NCBI RefSeq assembly: GCF_023159225.1
Contig: NC_063166.1
Coordinates: 49,469,149 to 49,533,148 of the forward strand
DNA length: 64,000 nt
Reading direction: 5' to 3'
From: Perognathus longimembris pacificus
Taxonomy: Eukaryota; Chordata; Mammalia; Rodentia; Heteromyidae
Positions 1 through 10,649 of the stretch are shown here, piece by piece. Position 1 is the first letter of the stretch. Each line of letters opens with the position of its first letter. Both the position numbers and the translations under genes were made by a program. The notes beneath the pieces were generated by a model. The model was not told the DNA's origin. It saw nothing but the letters and a program-made list of their open reading frames with translations, and searched no databases.

Positions 1-219
1 CCCTGCTCATCAGAATGGGAGGAGATGGTACTCCCACCTACAAACAAATTTACAGGAGACATGCTGCCACCCAAGGACTACCAACTCCAGAAACTAAGAA
101 GCCGGTGTCTCAGCTTGGACCAGTGTCTTCTTGGCCATGCACCATCTCACTGCTACTGGGGTTTTAATCACAAACATACCTAGCAGGCAACCCTAACACT
201 CAAACAGATTTTTACATTG
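1..219. other. Unassigned non-coding DNA
   Basis: No open frame of interest, repeat or RNA gene was recognised here. Composition is ordinary mixed sequence. Confidence 0.4.
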
Positions 220-780
220 GTCGTTTGTTCATTTACATGGCTTCAAGAATCCTCAGACTAAATGTTATAGGTCTACACTTGTCTTATCCATGTAATAACC
301 TTAGTCCCTTCTATGACACTGCACATGGCTTAATGTATGCCTTTATAGGACTGCAGAGTACTCTACAGAAAGTGTTCCACAATCCATTTAGCTATATCCC
401 CACCTTTGATGAGTATTTAGCCTATTTCCAATGTTTTTCCCTTATGTGTGAAGTCACACACACTAGCTCTTGGTAAATCTTTAAGTATTCCTCAATAGAA
501 ATCTCAAAGTGGAATTACTGGATCAAAGGTTATGTGAACTTTAAATTTTAATTAGTATTTAGTAAATATTACCGATGTGTTCCCCCAAATGATGACAATA
601 TGAGGATGATTACTACTTAATCCCTTGCTAACCCCATATATTAGTAACCAAGTTAATTTCCTCTAATCTGATGGGATAATGTCCACTTTGTAATTTTTAT
701 TTGTGTATCTACTGTTTTTCTGTAAAGATTAGGAAAGTTGTGTTTCATTAGAAAATTCTTCATTTTTAATCATTTTTTCC
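220..780 (-). repeat. Ancient L1-like 3' end, antisense
   Basis: The phrases around 505-545 (tggaattactggatcaaagg, then a run rich in tttaaatttt) and 660-720 (a 'tttttatttgtgtat' stretch) resemble the antisense of old mammalian L1M 3' ends as I remember them. Divergence is high and the borders are unclear. The 83-residue open frame inside it has no recognisable domain and is treated as chance. Confidence 0.4.
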
Positions 781-1778
781 TATTTTTAGCACTGACCTGT
801 TCATTTCTTTTGTATGAAATTGTTAGAAAATTTTATACAGTATAGGACATGACTCTACTAAAATATTATGGTTTTAATCTTTTTTTGGTATTGTACAAAA
901 GACTTATTTTTTTTGCTGTAAAATGGTTTCTTATTTCTTCTCCCCTATCACGTGGATTTTATGCCATTTATTTGCTTTTAAATGGAAAAAATATGACTTC
1001 TGACCCCATGGCCTCATCATATTGTAGATTCTTGCATAACTTTGGTCCAGATATGTTTCTGATTTTGTACCACTGCCCCCTGGGGATCTCCTGTCTGCAG
1101 AACAGCTCCACCCAGGGCTCAAGCAGGCCAGGTTTTGACTGAAGCAAGCTCATTGGCTCCTTAGTTATTTGGGTGATTTATTAGGGAGTAGACTGCATCT
1201 CTTCCAAACTAGCCAGAGTTCACCTCTGAGATATTGCCCTCCTGTCAATCCCACCCTAGTAACTTTCTTAGGAAGACTTTTTCTTCAGCCTGCATATCCC
1301 TTCTCCCAGACCCTGTCTCACAGCAGAGGATCTGAGCCTGGGAGCTCCAGTGTCTCCCACCTTCCTGACTGCTTCAGGGGCTGGGGGTGGTTCAGAAAGT
1401 GTGGGTCCCTGCAGGGCATTGAAATCTTTTTGTGGGGAATCTTATAAAAAGTGGACTAGGGAAAGGTTGAATCAAGGAATATGGGGAGAGTTGGTCAAAG
1501 GATGAAAAATTTCAGTTTGCTAGGAGAAGTAATTTCAAAAGATCTGTTGTATAGCATGATGATAATACCAAGAATGCCTCGAACAAGAATGCATTGAACA
1601 AGAATGCACTTCCAGGAGAGACTTTAAATGGTCTCATTACAAAAAGTATGTAAGGACATGCATATGTAAATTAGCTCAATTAATCCATTACAAATGCATA
1701 CCTATTTTAGAACATCATGTTGTGCATAATGTATGCAATTTTGTCAATTTAAATAAATTTTAAAAGAAAGAGCTGAGT
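781..1778. other. Unassigned non-coding DNA
   Basis: AT-rich up to about 1000, then more balanced. Short open frames occur on both strands at 850-1450 but none shows a recognisable motif, coding bias or splice context. A small direct repeat built on 'caagaatgc' lies at 1569-1612. Confidence 0.4.
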
Positions 1779-1791
1779 TTAAAAAGTCCAA

Positions 1792-2155
1792 TTTAGGGTA
1801 CCAAAATCAGTTCCTGATATCACTGTAACTGATTTTGGAACCCTGGATATTGCATATATGTGTATTGGAACTAGGGAAGGGAGGGGGAATATCAAAATGG
1901 AGAGACAAAGGATAAAAGACAAACCAATGCAACAGCAATACTTACAAAACTATATGCTGCAAACCAACTGTACAACTCATGGTGGGAAAGGGAAATGGGG
2001 AGAGGGGAAAGCAGGGTTGGGGAGGAGGGGAGAGTGAGGGAGGAGGTAACAAGTTGGATAAGAAATGTTAGCACTGCCTTACGTATGATATTGTAACCCC
2101 TCTGTACATCACTTTGACAAATAAATAAATAAGTTTTAAAAGAAGGAAAAAAGAA
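1792..2155 (+). mobile_element. 5'-truncated L1, 3' UTR lineage A
   Basis: Shares with several other copies in the window the block ending in 'gtaacccctctgtacatc' followed by an A-rich tail (to about 2155), and an internal G-rich purine tract at 1979-2047. A 13-bp target-site duplication, ttaaaaagtccaa, lies at 1779-1791 and 2156-2168, which supports insertion by target-primed reverse transcription. Assignment to L1 rests on the longer copy at 24297-24975, which reaches L1-like sequence upstream. No ORF2 sequence remains here. Confidence 0.75.
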
Positions 2156-2413
2156 TTAAAAAGTCCAACCTAATCAACAGGCATAAAAATTTAAATATTA
2201 CAAGAGGAAATTTTAAGCAGTTACAGTTATATTTGTAATTAGCTCAAGCCTTCACTCCACCTTAGCAAAGCTGCCACTTAATTTCCTTACCTCTTCTGGA
2301 AGCGAAGACTCCTCCCACAGTGTGCCCACCTGATTACAGGCCTGGATCCTGAAATAGGAGTTGAGTGTGGGATTGCTTCTCCTGTTTAATAGGGTCCTTT
2401 GTTCTCTTATATT

Positions 2414-2588
2414 CTTCCTTCCCTCCTTCTCTTACCCTCCTCTTTTCCCATCCCCCTTCCCTCCCTTCTCTCCCTCCCTCCTTTCATTTCCTTCCTTCCT
2501 TCCTTCCTTCCTTCCTTCCTTCCTTCCTTCCTTCCTTCCTTCCTTCCTTCCTTCCTTCTTTCCTTCCTTCCTTCCTCCCTTCCTTCCT
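2414..2588. repeat. (CTTC)n pyrimidine microsatellite
   Basis: Nearly pure pyrimidine on the plus strand, with a regular CCTT/CTTC tetranucleotide run from about 2489 to 2577. The overlapping Pro/Ser/Phe-rich open frames in three forward frames are translations of the repeat and are not genes. Confidence 0.95.
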
Positions 2589-2599
2589 GTAAAACATGG

Positions 2600-3435
2600 T
2601 AAAGGAGGCATGGTACCTATATCTATGGTCCAAGGAAGGAAGGATATGCCTCAGTTCAGACACTGAGTTTAGATTTTTAAGAAAACCTCAGCAATCCAAC
2701 CTGGAGTGTGAATGTCATGAACTGTATGTCCCCACTATAGATTACAAACTGTAATCCATCCAGCACCTGGTTCTTAGTGATCAGAAGCAACTCTTCCTTC
2801 CCTGATTCTACTGGCTTTAGGAAGGGATTGCACCTAAGGGTTGAACCTAGTGACTTGGCTTTAAAAATATAGTGATTTTTCTTTTGTTAAAAAATTATAG
2901 ATATTATTCCTGACCACTCCTGAAACATGGTGTATAACATAATATTTGACTAAGATCTTTTGAAAATTCAAGTTGGAAGGTGGTAGAAACAATAACTAGC
3001 TCAGATATCAGCTGTGTAAACATAGACTCACCCCATAATCACTGGGTCTTGTTACCTAGCTACAAAGTAGGAACAAATCCTTTTCACAGAGTCCATAAGT
3101 ACTCAGTCAGATGGTGCTGTCATTTTGTGTGCCAGGTGTGTGGTCTGTCTTCTGTCATCTACACCTTATCTAGGAAGTCAGGCCTCGAAGGAAGAGGGAT
3201 GTTTTCACCAACAGACACAGCAATAGTGTCGTGAACTGGAAGATGCCATCCATCCACTATGGGATCCTTCAACTCAACAAGCTAAAAAGGCATTTCTGTG
3301 CTGGGTGTGGTGAACAGTAAAGAGAAAATGGACTCTATTTCACAATCTCATGTTTGAACAGAGGAAATCCCTGAGGGAGGCTCTTTGTACTACTGTGCCC
3401 TGTGACCAGAATCATGTAAAAACTATAACTACACA
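2600..3435. other. Unassigned non-coding DNA
   Basis: No repeat family or coding signal recognised. An 84-residue open frame at 2980-3234 carries no identifiable motif. Confidence 0.35.
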
Positions 3436-3439
3436 ACAA

Positions 3440-3885
3440 TTGTATGTGCTAACCTGACTGAGCTACTGAGTGCCTAGATATCTGAGTAAAGATATCTAAG
3501 TATGTCTGTGAGGTTGTTTCTCGAAGATACCATCATTTAAATACATAGACTGAGCTCCACAATGTAGGTGGGCATCCTCCACTCTGTTCAAGTAAGAAAA
3601 AATAGAGAAAATCTAAATTAGCTCTCTACCTAATTGCTGTAAGTGTTTGATCCTCAAAGGTCCTGGCTTTCAGGCCTTCAGTTCTATACTGGAATCTCCA
3701 CAATGAACTCTTTGAACTAAACTGTTTTTGGCCTTTGAACCATAGCACCCACCTAGCTCCTTAGCTTGAAAATTCATGGGGCTTCTCAGATGCCCAAATT
3801 GTGTGACCCAAATCCTTATAATAAATCTCATTATAGAATTCCATACTATCAACTCTCCTATTGGTTCTGTCACTTGAGAGAAGTC
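3440..3885 (+). mobile_element. ERVL-type LTR, MLT2-like
   Basis: Reads like the MLT2 class LTR as I remember it: a 5' part around 'gctaacctgactgagc', a middle with 'tgtctgtgaggttgtttc', and a 3' part with 'ccttataataaatctc' and 'cctattggttctgtcac'. Resembles in reverse the copies at 28.97, 34.72 and 36.05 kb and in the same sense the copy at 47.80 kb. No retroviral internal region is attached, so it is a solo LTR or fragment. Confidence 0.65.
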
Positions 3886-3969
3886 CATTATAGATAGTAA
3901 CATACCCCATGTTTTGATACAATATTGAGCATAAGAAGGTGTTAAAATGATAATAGAGAAGAATATAAT

Positions 3970-4330
3970 TTAGAATTGCTGTGGTTTGGATGTGTCCCCT
4001 CCAAAATTCAGATGAATGACCAAAATGATAGTATTAAGAAAGGGAACTTTCAAGGTAACTAAATCACAAGGGCTCCTCTTCTCATGAATGGAATTCAGGA
4101 ATTATAAATGAAGTTTGACACATGTTAACTTGCTCTTTCACCTTCTGCCCTGTGAGGACATAACATTCCTCCCCTAAGGTGTATGTGTCATATCAACGAT
4201 GCACCATCTTGAAAATAAAAAGCAGTCCTTAACAGATACTGAACTTGCTGGTACCATGTCCTTGGACTTTTAGCTTCCAGAGCGATGCAATATCAAATTT
4301 ATGTTTCGTATAAGCTATGTGTTCTTGGGT
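3970..4330 (+). mobile_element. ERVL-MaLR LTR, MLT1/MST-like
   Basis: Opens with 'gtggtttggatgtgtcccct', continues with 'gtattaagaaagggaac', and closes with 'ccttggacttttagcttcca', all landmarks of MaLR LTRs as I remember them. Ends are diffuse and no target-site duplication was found. No internal gag-like sequence follows. Confidence 0.65.
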
Positions 4331-6520
4331 ACTTTGCTATAATGACACAGGTTGGCATTAAAATAAAAATACTCTGACTTGTATCCATAAATAATTCACT
4401 CAGTAATCACAAAATTCTAGGGAATATTCTTGTTAGATATCCTAGTAACATTGTGTGTGTGTATGTGTTAGCAACACGGGCAAAGCTGTGACCCACAGCA
4501 AATTGGAACCTTCTAATCTCTTAGAACAAGACAAGATGCAAGGCCTTGGCATCCATCTCCCTTTCACCTTCTCATCACCCTGGGAGGCCTCCATGATATG
4601 GCCTCTCCTCACTTCCTGAGTTCTGATGAGGCTCTTAGCCTCCAATCCTACCTTCTGAATGTAGACTGTCTCTCCTCGCAGTACAGCTGTGGCCTTATAA
4701 AGAACACAGCTTATATCCAGCCCTTTGTGTTGATGTCAACTTATTTGGGAGGTGGTGCCTTTGGGCTATTCTTCTTTTCTTTCTCTTGCTAAGTTCTCTC
4801 TCCAAACTACCTGACACTAAAACAGCCTCATTTTGTCTTGGCTAGTGGCATTTTCCATCTGTGACCTGCCTTGCCCTTGATGGTCTTGCTTTTTCCTGAA
4901 TGCTTGGAAGATGGCTCTGAGGACATTTTCTGTTATGGAACTTGGCTTTGATCTCTGAACCCAGGGGCTCGGTTCTCTCTGTGCCAACATCAAAGACAGC
5001 TTCATTGGAGATGGCACAAGAGGAGCCAACTCAAATGAAGAACGGGACTCTGTTGACCCTTTGAGAGTCCTCTCAATCTACCTCAGCCACCTATGTTTTT
5101 CCTGCATGGAGGCCATCATCTGGGATCATTGTTAGCACCAACCTTGAAAAGCTTTGGAGCCACTTTTCAGTCACCTATGGTGACTACTACAGAGTGACAC
5201 TCATCCTCCCTCCATCCAGTCTCTGTCACATGTTCTCTGCCTCAGGTCCCCTAAGAGGTGCTGATAAGTATGTGTAAGCCCTTGAAGCAAGGCTTACTGT
5301 TGGCTTCTAGGGGATATAATGGCTTCCATAGGTGGTTTACTTTTCTTAGTGAGGAGACTTTTCAAAACAACAACAAAAAACTCTTGCAATGTAAATGTCT
5401 GTCCTTGCAGAGCCGATGACAAACAAGGATGAGAGGAGCAGTGGTTTTCTTGAAATGAGAGCCCAGGGCACATCTCCAGTGGAGTGAGGAAGTGGTGGAA
5501 GAGGACAGGATCCAACACAGAGGCACTTATGGATAGCTATCTGCTGTGGGAAACTGCTGTACAATCCCTTCCAGGACTCTAGTAGATGTGGTAGAATATA
5601 CTACCAAATTATCCCTGCTCCCTTTCAGGGCTGAGAACCTGGGATTATTGTTTATTGACCCAACAGGTGCCATCTGTCCTGTCCAATGGCAGCTTTGGGG
5701 AGTCACTTGCTTCCTGGCACCTGTAGCCTTGCCCAATGGGCAGAGAGAAAGCCATGTAGGGAGCCACCTGCCCTTGCCACAGGGCACTATCACCTGCCCG
5801 GAAGTGGGGAAGACTGTGGGGATGTGGAGAGAGCAGCTTCCACCTATAATCTGAAAGTGCTTGCTTCTTTTGGAGCCATCCCAATGCTACCCCAAGTAGA
5901 CAGGAAAAGCCTGGAAAATTCTTAATGCCAGAGCTGCAGATGCTGGCTTTCAATGCATAGCACCCATTTCTCAGAATTTGGACTTGTCAAGAGCAGCTCG
6001 ATTGCAGTTTCTCATTTCAAAGCACTAGTGTCCAGTTTCCTGTGAAGTGGTTAATTGAAAAAACATGTGTGGACATTTGTGTATAGCACAGAACCTCGAA
6101 CTTCATCCACATGAGCCAGGGCCTCCTCCCCTCAGCCTTCTCTTTATGAAGTGTCCTGACTTCTATCTTCAGAGTGTTGGAGAATCTGCCTCTCATTATG
6201 AAGTATTACCAGGCATCACTTAAAATAAAACGGCTTGGATTTGATTTGTGGAAGGCACAGAGGGAGAGGCTTGCTCAATTGATTCCTTTTTAAGTGGAGC
6301 TTTTACATGCCTTGTTGGAACAGCTTTGCAGTGATCTTGGAGCTGAGCAAAGGAAAGGAAACATAAAACACTCACAATGTCCTGTACAGCTCTGCAGACT
6401 CTTTTGTAGCTCACTTGCCTTATGGAAAAGAGCAGTAATTCCTTCCATGTGTATCTATTTTATGGGTGCTTCAAGCACCATTGCTGCTTGATCCTTGTAA
6501 CAGGCAAAGTGGGAAGCATT
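4331..6520. other. Unassigned non-coding DNA
   Basis: Mixed sequence without recognised repeats. Overlapping open frames of up to about 100 codons occur on both strands at 5290-5950, but the two strands are open together, no family motif is visible and start/stop spacing looks random. I see no convincing exon. Confidence 0.4.
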
Positions 6521-6524
6521 TCCA

Positions 6525-6800
6525 TAGCTCATTGGAGGTGGAGTCTTTGGGAGGTGATTTAGGTTATGAGGATGGAGCCTTCCTGAGTGAGATGAGTGCT
6601 CTTTAAATAAGGTCCAAGAGCATCAAGCCTCCTCAATCTCATGAAGGCACAGTGAGAAGTAGCCATCTTGGGCTTTACCAGATACCAAATCTGCCAGTGC
6701 CTTGATTTTGAACTTTTATCTAGAACACCAAGCAATACATTTGTGTTGCTTATAACCACCCACTCTGTGGCGTTTAATTAGAGAAGTCTGAAAAAATCAT
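6525..6800 (+). mobile_element. ERVL-MaLR LTR, MLT1-like (3' part)
   Basis: Contains in order the MLT1 landmarks 'tggaggtggagtctttggga', 'ataccaaatctgccagtgcc', 'ttgattttgaacttt' and 'ttgcttataaccacccactc'. The 5' third is missing or too diverged to see. The best preserved MaLR LTR in the first 10 kb. Confidence 0.8.
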
Positions 6801-7168
6801 GACAAAGACAAGTTATCTTACTCCCACTTCACAATGGGTGCAACTGGCTCAGGATGTGTAGGAGACCTGCCCATATGGCCTGCCTGGAGCACGACAATGC
6901 ATACAACCATCTCACAACTGTTGCAAGGTAGTTGTCTGGCTTATGACCCACTTCAAGGTAATGTCTGAATGGTTGAACTGTTAATGTTGAACTGAATGGT
7001 TGAACTTTTTCCTTTCATTGCAGGAACACCACAGGCTGCAGTGTGTGGACAGAGCTGGTCAGGCTGCAGGGGATTCCACTTGGAACCTCATTAGATACAC
7101 TGTGGGGTCATTTCCTAATTTTTGAGAATATCTTAGGAAAAATTTCTGGTTAAAGTCAGGCAAAAATG
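6801..7168. other. Unassigned non-coding DNA
   Basis: No repeat family recognised. A small local duplication of 'aatggttgaact' is visible around 6967-7005. Confidence 0.35.
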
Positions 7169-7175
7169 GACACAA

Positions 7176-7388
7176 TTTTTTTTTTTTTTTTTTTTTGCCA
7201 GTCCTGGTGCTTGGACTCAGGGCCTGAGCACTATCCCTGGCTTCCTTTTGCTCAAGGCTAGCACTCTGCCACTTGAGCCACAGCGCCACTTCTGGCTGTT
7301 TCCCATATATGTGGTGCTGAGGAATCGAACCCAGGGCTTCAAGTAAACGAGGTAAGCGCTCTTGCCACTAGGCCATATTCCCAGCCCC
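7176..7388 (-). mobile_element. IDL-Geo SINE, full length
   Basis: Antisense copy: poly-T (A-tail) at 7176-7196, then the right half beginning gccagtcctgg, then the ID-like left half ending 'ccatattcccagcccc'. It sits in the A-tail of a second, almost completely truncated copy (7393-7425), and 'gacacaatt' flanks the pair at 7169-7177 and 7426-7434. Family name is from memory of Geomyoidea dimeric SINEs. Confidence 0.9.
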
Positions 7389-7392
7389 ATAA

Positions 7393-7425
7393 TTTTTTTT
7401 TTTTTTTTGGCCAGTCCTGGGCCTT
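7393..7425 (-). mobile_element. Extremely truncated SINE copy (tail plus 17 bp)
   Basis: Poly-T of 16 bases followed by ggccagtcctgggcctt, which is only the last 17 bp of the IDL-Geo right half, then the flanking 'gacacaatt'. It appears to be the first insertion at this site; the full copy at 7176-7388 landed in its tail. Confidence 0.7.
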
Positions 7426-7540
7426 GACACAATTGTCTTGAAGAACAAAACTAACATTTATATTAGGCTTCAAATGCCCAAAAGAGACCTCACACAGAGA
7501 CCTCACTGGCTTATTGAAGTAGCTGTGACATGTTGAAAAA

Positions 7541-7561
7541 GTGTGTGTGTGTGTGTGTGTG
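7541..7561. repeat. (GT)n microsatellite
   Basis: About ten GT units directly next to the A-tail end of the antisense composite SINE at 7562-7757. Confidence 0.9.
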
Positions 7562-7757
7562 ACACAACCAGGACTTGAATTCAGGGTGTTCAGCTCTACC
7601 AATTTAGCCACATATCCACTTCCAGTTTTGTTCTGGCTACTCGGAGATAAAAGGGTCATGAATTTGTCTACCCAGGGTGATTCCTACCTACTAGAATCCT
7701 CAGATTTTGGCCTCTTGAGAAGCTAGGATTCTAGATGTGAATCACTGGTGTCTGACT
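7562..7757 (-). mobile_element. B1-composite SINE, antisense
   Basis: Right (tRNA-like) half around 7570-7630 with 'gacttgaattcaggg', linker with 'ggagataaaagggtcatg', then a diverged B1 head around 7690-7757. Older and more diverged than the IDL-Geo copies. Confidence 0.75.
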
Positions 7758-8430
7758 TTTGTTTTTGTTTTTCTTTTCTTTTTTTTTTAAACAAACATGC
7801 ATCTTTCTCCAGGGCTGCATAATGCCTAACAGGTCTGAGGCTCAGAGCTGGAGTTTAATTTCAGTCACCTAACTACAAGGCCAGATAGTTGCTTAAATAT
7901 TTTGCCTGTGCCCATCTGTGTCTTGGGCTGGCCTGGATGCCTGTTCATGTTTGTGGAGATGGGGCTGAAAGGATTTGTTCATCAGCCTCATATCTGTGTT
8001 CACTCTTGCTTCCTCATCTGCTCAGTCTCTCTCCTCTGTTGGGGTCAACTAGATTAGCCTTAACCTGGGCATGTCACATAGTTCACATCTCCTTCCATAG
8101 GTATGCGGCCACACCCTGACTGATTACCTTTATGCTGGGCTGACAAGAGAGTTGTTTCCAACACAGGTTATCATAACAAGAGATAGCACCTAGAGGTAGC
8201 TCTTAACTCTGCATAGTTTGGAAATAGAGTTAAACCAAGCACACTGAAGCCCAGCCTCATTTCTTGGGAGTTGTTTCATAGAGATACTGTTCCTCCTGAA
8301 TTGGTCATATCCATGCTAGTAGATGTGGTAGAAATAATGAAAACCTTGGACATCAAAACTTTGAGAGAGCATGGTTTATTATTGTTAATTACAGAATCAT
8401 GGTGTTTTGATATTCTTTCTAGAATTCATA
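7758..8430. other. Unassigned non-coding DNA
   Basis: Begins with a T-rich stretch (7758-7788). No recognised repeat or gene. A 76-residue open frame at 7889-8119 has no recognisable features. Confidence 0.35.
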
Positions 8431-8431
8431 T

Positions 8432-8433
<2 letters not shown>

Positions 8434-8484
<51 letters not shown>
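8434..8484. repeat. (GT)n microsatellite
   Basis: About 25 uninterrupted GT units, directly abutting the 3' end of the antisense composite SINE at 8485-8625. Confidence 0.95.
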
Positions 8485-8487
<3 letters not shown>

Positions 8488-8625
8488 AGGTCCTGAGGCT
8501 TGAACTCAGTGCCTAGGCACTATCCCTAAGCTTTTTTGCTCAAGGCTAGCATACTCTACCACTAGAACCACAACTCCACTTCTGGGTTTACCAGTAGTTA
8601 ATTGTCTATAAGAGTCTCACAGAGG
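8485..8625 (-). mobile_element. B1-composite SINE, 5'-truncated
   Basis: Antisense right half ('ggcttgaactcagtgcc', 'ttgctcaaggctagca') plus linker ('taagagtctcacag'); the B1 head is missing. The (GT)n array replaces its A-rich tail. Confidence 0.8.
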
Positions 8626-10505
8626 ACTAAGAATGTGGCCTAGTGGTAGAGTGGAAACAGCAGAGCCTCCACAGTCCACAGGGTATGCCTTAGACCTTGG
8701 GGAAGCCTGTACATGTACTGTGTTCAATCCACCTTCCTGTGGACTCCACATGCTTACATTACACAAAGGGCTTCCCAGGGCTGCTTAGTGATGGGTTCTG
8801 GATGATTTGTTGCAGCATTTAATACTAAGCCATTTGAGAAACAAACACCTCATTGTTTGCGTCTTAAGGTATCAAGATAGTTAGACCTCAGAAAGTCAAA
8901 GCAAAATGGCCTTTTGGAAACCCCTTGTACCCTCTGTAAATCCTGTCTCTGAGTAGAAAGAGCCTCTGTCCCCTATCCTTGAACAAGGGGGTAACTCAGC
9001 AGCCAGGCGGAACTTGTCAACACTCAAAGTCTGCTTAGAAAAAAACACCAAGGACATCCAGAAATAACTGAAACCATAGGGAGATGCCGGCTTTTCAGAA
9101 TTGCCTATATTGTAAAACCCCAATGGCTTTCTCCTGCATATCCTCCCATTCCTGAACCCATTCTTTACATCCTGTGACGATTCAGGCTGCAGGAAGTGTG
9201 TGGGATCAGAACACACTAGACTCAGACTAGCATCAGACTGAAGTTCAGTGATCATAGAGAGGAGTCTTGTGCTCTGACCCACCCAGAACACACCATGTGT
9301 GGGTATGTGCCACACTTTATGGCACCTGCCTCTTGACTTGAGGGTCATTTCTCACTCTCGGTTTTCTGAAATCCTAGTGTGGGATATCTCAAAACAGTCC
9401 CATACTGATTGTTGGTTCAGTGAACAAAATTTTTTATTTCAACCACTAGTATACCTGGCTGACAAATTCTAGGCAAGGCCATTTCTTGTTTGCATTGAGC
9501 TTCAGCCCAGAAAGGTCCCACTAAGAATTCATGAGCAACAGACTTTGTTCCTATCCTTGTAGCCCTAGGAGCATAGTGGAATACCAGGTATCTTCCATGA
9601 TGGATTGAAAGCTCACATGATTGTTGCTTACACCAACGAAATCTATAATATCTGTCATTTGTATGTTTATCTATCTATCATCCATCCATCCATTATCTAT
9701 CTACCTGCTCTAGAAGTACAGACAGAATAGAAAAGATAAAATATAGGAGGTAATGAACAAGAAAGGGGATTGCTATTTAATTCTAAGATTTTCTGTTTCT
9801 AGAAATACCTGCCAAATAACATCTTTTATAACCAAATTGGAACATAAGGAAGCCTTTTGACCTATCTCAGTTATCATGCTCACCATGCCAAGCCACAGTA
9901 AGACAATTCTTAGCTTTCCAATTTTGGATGCTGCCAGAAATGCTATTTGGATTAATTTTTTATTTGGGAGTTGCCTAAAACTGGCTAGATTCTCAAATAC
10001 CTCAGGAAAAACATCATAACATTGCCATACAAATCGATATCTCTCAAATTAGGTTCCAATAGGCCATTTAGAGAAGACAAAAAGAATTTTTTTGAGGATT
10101 ACTCTCCAAATATGTTTAAATCCAAACAGTTCAACTTCTCTTTCTTCTATATTCAATGTCAATCAAACTAAACTACAGTTCTGCAATTGCATTCCACTGT
10201 GCTTGAATCCTGTGTTACATACAAAATTCAATTAGCATTTATTTGTGGAAATTCAAACATCACAAATAGATTAAACAACAGAATATTTGAAATGACGCTT
10301 ATTTTGCAAAAAGCAACAGAAATTTAATATTTAAATGAATTTAATTGAATTTAAATGAATTTATTGCCCAGAACTAGCTAGCATTTTTAATCTTTTATTG
10401 TAACAGAATATATTCTAGTGCAAACAGAAATAATCCTTACCATAGTTTGACAGTTACATGTATGAAATGTCTAAAAGTAAATTACCATATGTTTATAATA
10501 GATGG
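8626..10505. other. Unassigned non-coding DNA
   Basis: Contains a 150-codon minus-strand open frame at 8896-9348 with no recognised domain, signal peptide or repeat pattern; I do not call it a gene. A short (CTAT/CATC)n tract lies at 9665-9710. The rest, 9720-10500, is AT-rich with no recognised family. Confidence 0.4.
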
Positions 10506-10509
10506 GTAA

Positions 10510-10645
10510 AACTGCTCAAAATATGGGGGGGGTGGAATAGACCTAGGTGACACTGCTCAAAAAGAAGTGTACTCATTACCAGATTTATGTAACTGTAACC
10601 CGTCTGTACATCATCTTTACAATAACAATTTTAAAAAAACAGACC
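10510..10645 (+). mobile_element. L1 3' end, lineage A fragment
   Basis: Carries a short G run at 10525-10532 and then 'gtaacccgtctgtacatc' and an A-rich tail, matching the terminal block of the copies at 1.8, 14.7 and 24.6 kb. Strongly 5'-truncated. Confidence 0.65.
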
Positions 10646-10649
10646 TACC

